From contig PAPB01000021.1 of NCBI GenBank assembly GCA_002708715.1, forward strand, positions 1 through 64,000: a DNA stretch of 64,000 bases, in the 5' to 3' direction. The translations under genes and the position numbers were made by a program. Positions 45,954 through 55,547 of the stretch are shown piece by piece. Each line of letters starts with the position of its first letter. Position 1 is the first letter of the stretch. The DNA comes from Fidelibacterota bacterium (GTDB taxonomy: Bacteria; Fidelibacterota; Marinisomatia; Marinisomatales; UBA1611). The notes beneath the pieces are model-generated. The model was not told the DNA's origin. It did not search any database and saw nothing but the letters and a program-made list of their open reading frames with translations.

Positions 45954-47771
45954 TTATTTAAGGAACAATATTTTTTTTGTTTGAATAAAGCTACCAACTT
46001 CTATACTATATAGATACACTCCAGCTGGTACTGATTCACCTTGAAAGTTTGTAGCGTTCCATTTCAAAGAATGGAACCCTGGTTTCACGTCACTATTTAC
46101 TAGATTGTTCACCATCCTTCCCATTAAATCATATATTTTTATTTCAACAAACGATGCCTTTGATAACTCATAACTAATAGTTGTATTTGGATTAAATGGA
46201 TTAGGATATGCTTCATATAATTTATAATCAACAGGAAGATTCTTTTCTTCTGAAACATTAACATTGTCAACCCGTGAATGGTGAGATGTCACCTTTTGTG
46301 TAAAATCATCAATATCGTTTACATCCATCGCAAAAATGTTCATCCCAGTAATTTCCAAACACTCTTCAATTGAATCAAAGTCAGAGTAATAGTAATAATA
46401 TGGGTCCATACATGGATCTATACTATTAGTTACTATAATCGTGTCTTCGAAAATTGAATATGATAAAGATACATATGCATCAAATCCCGTAGCTACAGAA
46501 CCATCATCTTCTAGAAAAGTTAAAAATAATGAATCATTTGTAGCTTCCCAATTAAAGTAAGAGATATTTGTGTCTATATAACTATAATAATAGTCTTCTT
46601 CAATTATTTCTATATCATACCCAGTTCCATCATCATTAAAAGTGGTATATACTTCACTATTTAATTCATTATCTTCAAATATAATTGAAGGTATTGGTAT
46701 CTCCGTTTCCATTCCCGCGATTAACTCATACATAACTGGACTAATAGCGCCAGTAAGCGTAGGTCCTGATGCACCTGTAGAATCAAATAATGCTATATTG
46801 TCAAAACTAAACATCATAGTTTCATCATCTATAGTCAGACCTTCCAGATCTGATTCTGGAGAAGATTCATATTCTTCGCCAGAATCAAGTTTCATTAAAC
46901 CTAACCTTTCCTCATCTGGTGAAAACATCAATAAAGTTGGATTCTCTATACCATCAAAGTATCCAAACATTATCATAAAAAAATCTATTATATTAAAATT
47001 CATAAATAGAAATACTTCATCACCATAATCATCGTCACCACCATTATTTGTCCATTGTTCTTCTATTTCTGATGCAACATATGCATAGGTTTGATCTAAT
47101 TCACCTGTCTCATCATCTAAGAAACAACCTACACTACCACCTTCTTGAAGGACATATTCGGACACAAAAGAATATACTGCTAAATGGTAAGGATCCTCAG
47201 GCCAATTAATTTCACAATTTTCAGGATCATCACCTCCAAGTCCACCAGTAATAGTTGAATCAGTATTAAAACTTAATTGAAACTCCATAATCAGATCAAA
47301 GGTGTTTTGCCCTTGCAAAGTCGCTGCACTGTCAACATAATCTTGTGCATGTTGCAATGCATTTGGATTTCGTGAATTTGTTTGACTAGTTCTAAAAAGA
47401 GACCCTGTTAATTCCATGTAATTCAGTTCAGTAACAAAACCATCGCCAGTAACCAAAATACTGCTATCAGCAGGCTCATATCCACCAATACTGCCCATTG
47501 TGGGAGCCAATTGGTCAGAGCCTACAGTTATAAAAAGGCCCATATATTGTTCTTGAAGTTCCCAATGTCCTACCAAATCTGAAGGGTCACGATTCAACGC
47601 AGATGGAGGAATATTGGATCCAGTTTTTAATAGTTTTCTGTTTAAATCCTGTAAATTATATATCTGATATTTATCCTGCATATAATTAAATACAGCATCT
47701 ATTTTTCCTCTACTACTTTGAGAACCAATAAGAATAGATATTGATAAAATAATAGTTAGTGATTTTTTCAT
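45954..47771 (-). CDS. Secreted protein with C-terminal sorting tail
   Basis: 605 residues with a signal peptide (to about 17). The mature body is very acidic and rich in Tyr and Thr, with no recognised enzyme motif; repeated DPYYYYYSDFDS-type and EDYYYSYIDT stretches and several Asp/Glu clusters could bind Ca2+. The sorting tail covers about 520-605, with AYPNPFNPNTTISYEL, IYDLMGR and a terminal IQTKKILFLK. A surface or secreted protein by its tail. Only the tail is shared with the other sorted proteins of this window. Confidence 0.85.
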   Translation of the reverse strand: MKKSLTIILSISILIGSQSSRGKIDAVFNYMQDKYQIYNLQDLNRKLLKTGSNIPPSALNRDPSDLVGHWELQEQYMGLFITVGSDQLAPTMGSIGGYEPADSSILVTGDGFVTELNYMELTGSLFRTSQTNSRNPNALQHAQDYVDSAATLQGQNTFDLIMEFQLSFNTDSTITGGLGGDDPENCEINWPEDPYHLAVYSFVSEYVLQEGGSVGCFLDDETGELDQTYAYVASEIEEQWTNNGGDDDYGDEVFLFMNFNIIDFFMIMFGYFDGIENPTLLMFSPDEERLGLMKLDSGEEYESSPESDLEGLTIDDETMMFSFDNIALFDSTGASGPTLTGAISPVMYELIAGMETEIPIPSIIFEDNELNSEVYTTFNDDGTGYDIEIIEEDYYYSYIDTNISYFNWEATNDSLFLTFLEDDGSVATGFDAYVSLSYSIFEDTIIVTNSIDPCMDPYYYYYSDFDSIEECLEITGMNIFAMDVNDIDDFTQKVTSHHSRVDNVNVSEEKNLPVDYKLYEAYPNPFNPNTTISYELSKASFVEIKIYDLMGRMVNNLVNSDVKPGFHSLKWNATNFQGESVPAGVYLYSIEVGSFIQTKKILFLK

Positions 47772-47889
47772 TTTTGAACCTTTGTTTTAATGGTTATCTA
47801 AATATAATACTAAAACAAAATAGTTATATAGCATTATTATATTTATAAAATAAAGCATCTAATAATTGTAAATATCTTCTATATATCTT

Positions 47890-47943
47890 TTACGATAGGA
47901 TCAGTATAATAGTACAGACCGATATGATAATAAGTATTTCCAT
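47890..47943 (-). CDS. Possible 17-residue hydrophobic peptide
   Basis: ATG at 47941-47943 starts MEILIIISVCTIILILS and a TAA follows at 47890. A GGAG box lies seven bases upstream, in the loop of a small hairpin (stem GTAGAA/TTCTAC, 47945-47963). It is within a 277-base region (47772-48048) that otherwise shows no gene. It may encode a small membrane peptide or be chance. Confidence 0.25.
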   Translation of the reverse strand: MEILIIISVCTIILILS

Positions 47944-48048
47944 TGTAGAACTCCGCTTTCTACATCAATTTTACATATCAAATATTAATTTTAACGTGAT
48001 TCAGAGCACAATAGGAGAATTATTATTATTCAATAAAATATAATAATA

Positions 48049-48261
48049 TCAGGTAGTAAATAAATCAAATACATCTGCTAATTTGGAGACTGTTTTCCCT
48101 TTAAAGAACTCAGTATAAGTACATTGAGAACAAGTTACAGAACTAAATTTAGTTCTCTGCACATTAAATATTTTTTGCCAAAAACTACCAGCAACCCTCA
48201 TCTCGCCAATTTCATATTCATTATTCTTACATTTCGGGCATGACCAATTTTTATGTTGCAT
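48049..48261 (-). CDS. Small zinc-ribbon protein
   Basis: 70 residues. Two Cys pairs, CPKC near 8 and CSQC near 44, frame a zinc ribbon, with GEMRVAGSFWQKIFNVQRTKFSSVTC between and YTEFFKGKTVSKLADVFDLF after. Proteins of this type are widespread, uncharacterised nucleic-acid-binding-like ribbons. It stands alone. Confidence 0.8.
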   Translation of the reverse strand: MQHKNWSCPKCKNNEYEIGEMRVAGSFWQKIFNVQRTKFSSVTCSQCTYTEFFKGKTVSKLADVFDLFTT

Positions 48262-48315
48262 AAAGAGTATCCTTTTTTTATTTAAAGATAGAAAAGCTAC
48301 TCCTAAAACTTATAA

Positions 48316-48340
48316 CAAAAAGCCCCACAATTGTGGGGCT
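48316..48340 (-). terminator. Terminator of the DUF6132-like gene
   Basis: AGCCCCACAATTGTGGGGCT is a perfect palindrome at 48321-48340; reading leftwards it is followed by five U residues. Confidence 0.85.
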
Positions 48341-48397
48341 AGACGCTCAAGAATACATAAATAATAATGCCATCATTTAAAATGACATTTTATATAA

Positions 48398-48577
48398 TTA
48401 TTTTTTCTTAATTTTCTTGCTAATTGGGAATGCAATTAACAATCCTGCAAACGCACCATAAACGGTAGTATTAAGCGATGAAGATGTCATTGAACATACA
48501 GAATCACAGCCTAATACAGTTGCATAAGCAAATCCAGCAATAGCTCCAATAGCAGTTATTAATAATGTTATTTTCAT
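48398..48577 (-). CDS. Small membrane protein, DUF6132-like
   Basis: 59 residues from the ATG at 48577 (an in-frame TTG at 48583 would add two). Two short membrane helices enclose YATVLGCDSVCSMTSSSLNTTVYGAFAGLLIAF. The Cys-x3-Cys with following T-S and YGAFAG matches small proteins annotated DUF6132 (usual form GC-SG-CPITSN). The second cysteine and TSS positions are retained; the Pro is lost. Redox or metal role unknown. Confidence 0.65.
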   Translation of the reverse strand: MKITLLITAIGAIAGFAYATVLGCDSVCSMTSSSLNTTVYGAFAGLLIAFPISKKIKKK

Positions 48578-48696
48578 AACCAATGTTAATAATGAAGTAT
48601 AGAATGAAACAAAAGAAATATTATTTTCTTTACATTATTTAATAACTATATAATAAAAAATGCTAGTAGAAAGTATAATTGAGTCTTATATAAAAC

Positions 48697-49272
48697 TTAT
48701 AAAAGGCCAAGTGGTTCTAAGACATTTGTTTTAAATAGACCTTCACCAATATTACAATTTTTAATCCAATCTTTTTCTGCATCATTTCCAGCATTATCTG
48801 ATATGTATTTATATGAAATAAAAGGTATTTGGTATTTATTACAAACTTTTGCTAAAGCATATGCTTCCATATCGACAACATCTCCAGTATGCATTTCATC
48901 AGAATTAATAAAACTATCTCCAGTAGCACACGTTAAGCAAAGGTTGATAGGATTGTTTTGTATAGTTGAGAAATCAATTATTTTTTGGAATCCTCTATCA
49001 AAAGGAGTCTCATATTTTTCAAAACCTAATCCAGTTGCATCCATATCTCTTTGAATAAATTTTGTACAATCTACAAGGGTACCAACTTTTATTTTTTTTG
49101 ATCCAGCAGTGCCGTAATTAATAACATATTTTGGAAAAACATCTTTAGCTAAATATTCAGTAATACACATCGCAGCATTAACTTTTCCCACACCTGTATA
49201 TAATATGTCAAATTTTGCAGATTTGAGTTTAAACTCGTTTTCTAATGCGCAAACCAATAATGGATTATTCAT
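48697..49272 (-). CDS. Nucleoside phosphorylase family protein, probably MTA/SAH nucleosidase
   Basis: 191 residues, shorter than the usual 230. Family features: YTGVGKVNAAMCITEYL, YVINYGTAGS, CATGDSFI, and VVDMEAYALAKVCNKYQIPFISYKYISDNA, which holds the ribose-binding Met-Glu and the catalytic Asp. The expected reaction is hydrolysis of methylthioadenosine or S-adenosylhomocysteine to adenine. The next gene upstream encodes adenine phosphoribosyltransferase and overlaps it by eight bases, which supports adenine as product. Confidence 0.8.
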   Translation of the reverse strand: MNNPLLVCALENEFKLKSAKFDILYTGVGKVNAAMCITEYLAKDVFPKYVINYGTAGSKKIKVGTLVDCTKFIQRDMDATGLGFEKYETPFDRGFQKIIDFSTIQNNPINLCLTCATGDSFINSDEMHTGDVVDMEAYALAKVCNKYQIPFISYKYISDNAGNDAEKDWIKNCNIGEGLFKTNVLEPLGLL

Positions 49273-49768
49273 ATTGTAATAAACTTTTTATTTTTGGCAA
49301 TGGATCTTTTAATACAACATCACTCCTTGGTACATATTTTAAATCAATAAGTACTAAGTTTGCTTGAACATCATAACCTGCTCTATCGCAAAGTGAATTC
49401 ACTGTATGTAATGTTCCCCCAGTAGCCAATACATCATCTACAATAACAACACGACCACTACCAATTTTTAGAGAAAGTGAATCTTTACTATATTCAGTAT
49501 TATAAGTTTCAGATACAACTGTACCTGGTAATTTTCCAGCTTTTCTACAAAGGATAACTCCACCTCCAAATTTCATAGATAAAGCACTTGCAAAAATAAA
49601 TCCTCTTGATTCAATACCGACCCAAAAGTCTGGTATTTCTACTAATTGCCCCATTTCGATAATTACTTTTTCAAATTGTGGAGATGCTAAAAGAGGAGAA
49701 ATATCTTTAAAAGAAACTCCATCAACCGGAAAATCATCAATATTTTCTATAAGAGTTTTAAAATTCAT
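49265..49768 (-). CDS. apt: Adenine phosphoribosyltransferase
   Basis: 167 residues from the ATG at 49768. FPVDGVSFKDISPLL at the start, ESRGFIFASALSMKFG, RKAGKLPG and the PRPP-binding VVIVDDVLATGGTLH are diagnostic. It converts adenine and PRPP to AMP in the cytosol. With the overlapping nucleosidase gene it forms an adenine-recovery pair. Confidence 0.96.
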   Translation of the reverse strand: MNFKTLIENIDDFPVDGVSFKDISPLLASPQFEKVIIEMGQLVEIPDFWVGIESRGFIFASALSMKFGGGVILCRKAGKLPGTVVSETYNTEYSKDSLSLKIGSGRVVIVDDVLATGGTLHTVNSLCDRAGYDVQANLVLIDLKYVPRSDVVLKDPLPKIKSLLQYE

Positions 49769-49862
49769 TACACTTTCCAATTATTATAGTAATAATCTAA
49801 TCATCATGGGCCGATTATAAAAAACCATGCCTTTTAAAATTAGTTTTACCTAAAAGATCAAA

Positions 49863-52790
49863 TTATTTTAATAGAGCCATTTTTTTAGTCTGTATACCCT
49901 GAGTTGATTCTATTGAATACATATATATCCCAGCTGACGCAGGTAAACCTTTAAAATTAGTACCATCCCATTGAATTGACTTAGAACCTGAAGTTTGGTA
50001 TTGGTCTACAAGGTTAAGTACAATATTTCCTAACATATCATATATCGTCAAATTTACATATGAGTCTTCAGGTAAGTCATATTTAATCATTGTAAATGGA
50101 TTGAATGGATTTGGATAATTTTGATATAATATATATTCTTTTGGGATAACAGTAATCAAATCATTTGATGAAAATTGTAATACTATTGGAACATCAAATG
50201 TAACGGTATCTCCATCAATACAATAGATTGGTTGGTTTTGACAGTTTAATGCTTCAGGGTAGGCAATAAAATTAATTAATGTATCTGAATAAATAGCTGA
50301 ATCTGCTAAAGCTGAAAAGGATACAGTATGACAAGTATCAGAATCCATACCATAAAACCAATAGTGATCATTATCAATTAAAATTATATCCGATAGTGAT
50401 TCTAATACTACCCCAGGATAAAACATGTGACCTGTATCAGAATTATTACAGAAATCCATTTCGATAAAAATTGATTCACCAGGATTCCAATGCTCATCAT
50501 CCCCAGACACTTCAACATTAGGATTTGCAATGGTAAAACTCCAGTCCATAAAATTATCACAATTTGTAATATTCTGTGTTCCAATTGAATATTCGATACA
50601 TGAAGGATAAGGAGGGCAAAATTCATTATCATTAATTGCGAAATAATCCTGCCCATCAAATGATAAATTTTCCCAATCAACAGGCAAATCACATATAGCT
50701 TGAGGTATAATTCCAGAGAATTGATTAAAAGATAAATCTAATGCAGGAAGAACCGTTATTGCAGGGGCATGACCAGTCATCATTCCACTTAAATTTAATA
50801 AATTCCCAATTTCTAAAGGAATTTCACCAGAGAAATGATTATTACTCATATTTATAGATACTAGACCAGTCAAATTGCATAATTCAGGCAATATATTTCC
50901 TATAAAATAATTATTAGATAAATCGATTGATGATAGATTAACTAGATTAATTATCTCATAGGGTAATTCTCCGCTAAAAAAATTATTTGATAAATCTAAA
51001 CCATGTTCCCATCCCATACCTCCAGGTCCAATATAACCACCAGTTAAATTTACCAAATTCCCTATTTCAGATGGAATTTGGCCAAATAATTGATTATTGG
51101 TAAAAGAAAGTGATGTCAAAGAAATAAGGTTCCCAATTTCAGATGGTATTTCACCTGTGAGAGCATTATACCCTAATCTAAGTTTCCTTAAATTTGTAAG
51201 GTTTCCAATTTCAGATGGTATCTCACCGAATAATTGATTGCCTTCTAATATCAAATCTGTAAGATTTACTAAACTACCAATTGTATTTGGAATAGTATCC
51301 GTTAACTCAGCGAAGGTTAAATAAAGTACTGTGGTATTTTGGATAGAATAACATTCACCCCATAAATTGACACCATCTGTCCCATCCTCAGCGATACAAT
51401 CTGAGGAATTTACATCTGGTGCGTTTAATGTTCCATCATCGCGAAGACAATGCGCATAAACAGATCCATTCTCAGACCAAGTAATAAAAAGGCAATCAGG
51501 TCCTTTAGTGGTCATCATATCGGATTTAGGAGCACCTGAATTGGTAACAATTACAGAATCATTTAACCATACAGAATTTCCTTCATCATCATGCCTTGTA
51601 GCATATATATCACCCGTCATGTCAGTACTTTGTTGTATGTACACAGTGATAACATGATTATCAAATTCTGTAGTAGATATATCTAAATAATCAAATTGAT
51701 TATTTAAAGATACAATTTCAGCACCAAATGACCCCCAAAGATGGTTCCCATTCCCATCTAAACGTTGGGCATATATTCCTCGCTGGGTTTGGCTACTATT
51801 TGATTGATTCCATACAGCCATCAATTCATTATTTTCTTCAGAAATAGCTAATCGTGGAGACATACGAAAACTACTAGCATTCGTTGAAAACTCTATATCA
51901 TTTTCCCATAAATGATTCCCATTAACATCTATATTTTGCGTAAAAGCTGATTGGACATTGCCAGACATTGCTGTCCATGAAGAAAAGCTCCCTCCATAAA
52001 TATCAGGTTTTAATTCTTGAGACCAATTACCCATAGGAAAAACGACAGGACCAGTAATAATTTTTGGTTCTCCCCATTGAGGAATTCCATTAAGATCATA
52101 TTTTTGTAAATATAATATACTATTAGCAGCCCAGACTTGTCCTGATTGCCCAATCCATTGAACTAATAGATCACCATCTGAGTTTACAATTGGTTGAGGT
52201 GACATTAAACTTTCATTTTCATCTTCAATGATAATTCCATCACCCCACATTAAAGAACCATTAGAAGATATTTTTTGTATTTGAATACTAGTTGAGTTAG
52301 GAGACCATGCAACTATAACATCATTATCTGGCATCACTGATAATCTTGGTGAATAGTTCGGATAACTTGAAACAGAAAGGGCCAACCCATCTTCTCCCCA
52401 AACCATGGATCCATCAGGTGAAATTTTATAAGCATATACATTCCAAGGACCATTTCTCTCATCTAAAACCGTTATAATGGCATTATTTTCGCCATCAATA
52501 GCAAGATTCATATGGTAATAGGCAATCCATGAAGCATTATCATGATCACTAACTAACATTCCAGATTCATCAAATTGTGCTTCGCCAAGTGCATTAAGTC
52601 GTTGTATATATACATGATAGTTGCCATCAGTAAGCCAAGCAATGTACAATCCACCGCCTGGTATTGAAACAGCCTGAGATTGGACTCCAGTACCTATCAA
52701 TTGAGGCGTAGATGCATCCATTGACCATTGAGCCCTTATTAATGTCAGCAATAACAATAAACGAATTAAATATTTTGAAATATTTATCAT
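49863..52790 (-). CDS. Secreted leucine-rich-repeat protein with sorting tail
   Basis: 975 residues. Signal peptide (to about 20); a repetitive beta region at about 25-450 with recurrent YIQRLNALGE-, QKISSNGSLMWGDG- and YAQRLDGNGNHLWG-type units, probably a propeller; and a leucine-rich region at about 500-705 with about seven plant-type repeats (LTDLILEGNQLFGEIPSEIGNL). A beta module follows, then the tail from about 885 with YPNPFNP, IYDMLGN and a terminal QTKKMALLK. The leucine-rich part is likely to bind a protein or glycan at the cell surface. It forms a single-gene unit. Confidence 0.9.
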   Translation of the reverse strand: MINISKYLIRLLLLLTLIRAQWSMDASTPQLIGTGVQSQAVSIPGGGLYIAWLTDGNYHVYIQRLNALGEAQFDESGMLVSDHDNASWIAYYHMNLAIDGENNAIITVLDERNGPWNVYAYKISPDGSMVWGEDGLALSVSSYPNYSPRLSVMPDNDVIVAWSPNSTSIQIQKISSNGSLMWGDGIIIEDENESLMSPQPIVNSDGDLLVQWIGQSGQVWAANSILYLQKYDLNGIPQWGEPKIITGPVVFPMGNWSQELKPDIYGGSFSSWTAMSGNVQSAFTQNIDVNGNHLWENDIEFSTNASSFRMSPRLAISEENNELMAVWNQSNSSQTQRGIYAQRLDGNGNHLWGSFGAEIVSLNNQFDYLDISTTEFDNHVITVYIQQSTDMTGDIYATRHDDEGNSVWLNDSVIVTNSGAPKSDMMTTKGPDCLFITWSENGSVYAHCLRDDGTLNAPDVNSSDCIAEDGTDGVNLWGECYSIQNTTVLYLTFAELTDTIPNTIGSLVNLTDLILEGNQLFGEIPSEIGNLTNLRKLRLGYNALTGEIPSEIGNLISLTSLSFTNNQLFGQIPSEIGNLVNLTGGYIGPGGMGWEHGLDLSNNFFSGELPYEIINLVNLSSIDLSNNYFIGNILPELCNLTGLVSINMSNNHFSGEIPLEIGNLLNLSGMMTGHAPAITVLPALDLSFNQFSGIIPQAICDLPVDWENLSFDGQDYFAINDNEFCPPYPSCIEYSIGTQNITNCDNFMDWSFTIANPNVEVSGDDEHWNPGESIFIEMDFCNNSDTGHMFYPGVVLESLSDIILIDNDHYWFYGMDSDTCHTVSFSALADSAIYSDTLINFIAYPEALNCQNQPIYCIDGDTVTFDVPIVLQFSSNDLITVIPKEYILYQNYPNPFNPFTMIKYDLPEDSYVNLTIYDMLGNIVLNLVDQYQTSGSKSIQWDGTNFKGLPASAGIYMYSIESTQGIQTKKMALLK

Positions 52791-52874
52791 AATGAAAATT
52801 ATAATATATTAAATCTATTAATTAAAAAAATCAAAAAGCTCTAATAATTAAATTTATTTTTATTGTATGCTCAA

Positions 52875-53954
52875 TTAATATTCAAGTATATAATCAATAA
52901 TTGAAACAATATCATTAGAATTAAGGTCTGCATTATTATCGAAATCATATAAAAAATAAAAGGTATTATTATTAATAACATAATCTGAGATATATAATAA
53001 ATCTTGAATATTTATTAATGAATCAAAGTTTACATCACCGATTATCTCCATTTGCATATTGTATTCAAAAAATTCCCATATTTCTTCATTTGAATTAATA
53101 TCCATATTACCAAAAGCACCTGGCCAATCATGGCCTCCATTAATAATTTTATATAATTTTACCTGATTATCGTAACTACAATCCTCATACGTCTCAGAAA
53201 TAATAAAACTGCCATCTGATGTATTAGAATTTTCCAAAGTATCTATTAAAAGTAATTGACAATCATTTTCTCTTTTCCAAAAATCAATAATGGAGGCAAT
53301 GTCCATATATGAACCCCATCCTTCAGAATTATCAATATCACCCTCCCAAAGTGTTATACTATCATCAGTTCCATGTATCTCAAAAACTGATAATGGTTCT
53401 ATAGGCTGACAGGAGTCATAAATCCAAGTCATCATAGTTCCTGCCACTGGTGAAATTGCTTGAAAAATATTAGAAGCCTCACAAGCCAACAAATAGCTAA
53501 AATCTCCACCATTAGACATTCCAGTACTAAAGATATTGTTATGACTAACATTATATTGTAGCTTCAAAAATTGGGATAACTCCAAAATAAACCCAATATC
53601 ATCTACAGTCTCGTTTGAATGAAATTCATATCCAACATTCCAAAATTGTTCACCATAACTATCAGACGTACCTTGCGGGTAACATACAGCAAAATGATGT
53701 TCTAAAGCCATATTATTCATATCAGAATAATTCATTATTGATAAAGCATTTCCCCCGTATCCATGAAATACGAATACTAAAGGCGCACCAACAGGTAAGG
53801 ATTCTGGTACATATAAATAATACTGTCTGTTTATGCCATTGTGATTAAAGTCAAATAGATCCTGAGATCGGACAGGAATAAGAACAAAAAAATAAAAAAA
53901 AATAATAAAAAAATAATATCTAAATGATAAATAATATGTTTTAAATACAATCAT
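52875..53954 (-). CDS. Secreted esterase (PHB-depolymerase/CE1-like) with dockerin-like end
   Basis: 359 residues from the ATG at 53954; a TTG at 53966 is possible. Signal peptide to about 30. The hydrolase domain (about 32-290) has FVFHGYGGNAL, the nucleophile Ser near 147 in GMSNGG, Asp near 195 in HGTDDS and His near 275 in GGHDWPG, as in LpqC/feruloyl-esterase-like enzymes. The last 60 residues hold two dockerin-like Ca2+-binding segments (GDVNFDSLINIQDLLYISDYV and FDNNADLNSNDIVSIIDYI). There is no sorting tail. It may release acyl groups from plant or algal polysaccharides. Confidence 0.85.
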   Translation of the reverse strand: MIVFKTYYLSFRYYFFIIFFYFFVLIPVRSQDLFDFNHNGINRQYYLYVPESLPVGAPLVFVFHGYGGNALSIMNYSDMNNMALEHHFAVCYPQGTSDSYGEQFWNVGYEFHSNETVDDIGFILELSQFLKLQYNVSHNNIFSTGMSNGGDFSYLLACEASNIFQAISPVAGTMMTWIYDSCQPIEPLSVFEIHGTDDSITLWEGDIDNSEGWGSYMDIASIIDFWKRENDCQLLLIDTLENSNTSDGSFIISETYEDCSYDNQVKLYKIINGGHDWPGAFGNMDINSNEEIWEFFEYNMQMEIIGDVNFDSLINIQDLLYISDYVINNNTFYFLYDFDNNADLNSNDIVSIIDYILEY

Positions 53955-54020
53955 TATCAAACCCAATCATCAAATAACTAAAAAATATAGGAATGTGGTA
54001 TATCATGTCTATGATTACCA

Positions 54021-54503
54021 TCAGTTATAAATCATTCTTTTTATCCGAAGTGATTCGGAAATATAAACATTGATATAGTTCTTAAACTGTTTGATAAGCT
54101 TATTTGTTTTTGGATGCTTAGAATGTCCAATATATATTTCCAATTCATCAAGAATATTATTTAAACGTCTTTTTTTTATATCAAACATATCTACTATAAG
54201 AGATTGAGTTTTGTAATCTTGACACCAATACAGCATTTCTAAGAGTTTCTTCATATCAATAGTTTGATTTAGTACTAATTTTTGTTTTTCTGCTATTTTA
54301 TTAATCGAGGGGTATTGAGTGATAAATTGATTTCCATTTAAATATATTTGATTAAATATATTAAAAGCTTTCATATCCATAGAATCTAAAGGTGCTAAGA
54401 TATTTTGAATTTCTTCTAAATTTCGATTATCATTAGAAAAAGTTTGATTAAAACAAAAAATACAATGTAATGAAAAAATTATTTGAAAAAATATATATTT
54501 CAA
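54021..54503 (-). CDS. Small exported helical protein
   Basis: 160 residues from a TTG that overlaps the upstream gene by four bases. Signal peptide (to about 21). The rest is helical with several Ile/Leu/Lys heptads and no cysteine pair: NLEEIQNILAPLDSMDMKAFNIF, EKQKLVLNQTIDMKKLLEMLYW, NKLIKQFKNYINVYISESLRIKRMI. Co-translated with the SGNH hydrolase, so probably a partner of it. Unrecognised. Confidence 0.6.
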   Translation of the reverse strand: MKYIFFQIIFSLHCIFCFNQTFSNDNRNLEEIQNILAPLDSMDMKAFNIFNQIYLNGNQFITQYPSINKIAEKQKLVLNQTIDMKKLLEMLYWCQDYKTQSLIVDMFDIKKRRLNNILDELEIYIGHSKHPKTNKLIKQFKNYINVYISESLRIKRMIYN

Positions 54504-55513
54504 TTTTCTGGAAATATTTTCGAAAGATTCAGGATATCTCTTTCAATGATTGTTGTAATATAAGGAGCAAGTAATTTTGAAATATTTAAAATGCCTGTTC
54601 CAGAATAATGATAATCATCAATAAAGTTTAAATCATTTGCACTGATTTTTTCAGCCATATTAATAACATATACATTTTCTTCTTCACAAGTTTCTATAAT
54701 TAGATCATTAAACTCTCTATGAATAAAATTAGTTTGTATTCTTTTATTAGGTTGGGTTAAAAAGATTGGAACAATATCAAATTGTTTACAAATTGCTATC
54801 ATAGATTGAAGGTTACGTTGGAATATTTTCTTACCTAGTTCCTTATTTTCAACACCATTATAGTTGTAAGAATCATTTTGTAAAAATGATTTAATTGATT
54901 TTGAACCCCAAAATAAGATTCTAGCGGATTTAAAATATCTTAACACAAAACCATTAAAACCACTTCTGTGTTTATATCCTAAAAAATGATCAGATAAATA
55001 CTTGTTTGCATAATCTGGCATCAATACTTGTCCATATTGCGATGATGTACGATCATTTGTATTATGATGGACTACAATAATATCAGGATCAAATTCAATA
55101 ATTCTTAGAGATAGATTAACCAAAGAATGAGCTGATGAGAATCCATCAACACCAGCATTTAAACATGTTATTTGATTATCACGGAAATGATTATTGAGAA
55201 TTTTACTTAACTCATCAGAATATTTCAAATTTTCTAAATTAGTATGATTCTTAGTTGTTGATCCGCCAATGAAAACTAGTCTTATTTCATCGGGTTCCTT
55301 ATCATAAGATATTTTATGATTTCCAACAAAAACTCCATGAGTTTTAGATAATATCGGATAAGGTGTATCAGTTCCTGTGAAAAAAGGGCTAATAAATCTT
55401 TTATTATCTGCAAAAAAACCATACCCCATATAATAGCTCACTATTCGTGCCGTACACTCACCAACAAATAAACAAAATAATAAAAAAAATAAATATTTTA
55501 GAAATTTTTGCAA
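54500..55513 (-). CDS. SGNH/GDSL-family hydrolase, membrane anchored
   Basis: 337 residues from a TTG. An N-terminal helix (about 6-22) is followed by the alpha/beta hydrolase: block I with nucleophile Ser in IGGSTTKNHTN near 84, block II Gly in NAGVDGFSS, block III Asn in VVHHNTNDR, and the DDYHYS Asp-His pair near 306. Proteins of this layout deacylate or transfer acyl groups on surface polysaccharides. It lies in a surface-modification group with the methyltransferase upstream and DUF5989 beyond. Confidence 0.85.
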   Translation of the reverse strand: MQKFLKYLFFLLFCLFVGECTARIVSYYMGYGFFADNKRFISPFFTGTDTPYPILSKTHGVFVGNHKISYDKEPDEIRLVFIGGSTTKNHTNLENLKYSDELSKILNNHFRDNQITCLNAGVDGFSSAHSLVNLSLRIIEFDPDIIVVHHNTNDRTSSQYGQVLMPDYANKYLSDHFLGYKHRSGFNGFVLRYFKSARILFWGSKSIKSFLQNDSYNYNGVENKELGKKIFQRNLQSMIAICKQFDIVPIFLTQPNKRIQTNFIHREFNDLIIETCEEENVYVINMAEKISANDLNFIDDYHYSGTGILNISKLLAPYITTIIERDILNLSKIFPEN

Positions 55514-55547
55514 AAATTTGATTTCCTATAAAAATTTTTAATAAGAG

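Noticed and set aside
50408-50692. A 94-residue frame in the leucine-rich-repeat gene
   Set aside because: It overlaps the real gene in a different frame and has no start context or domain.
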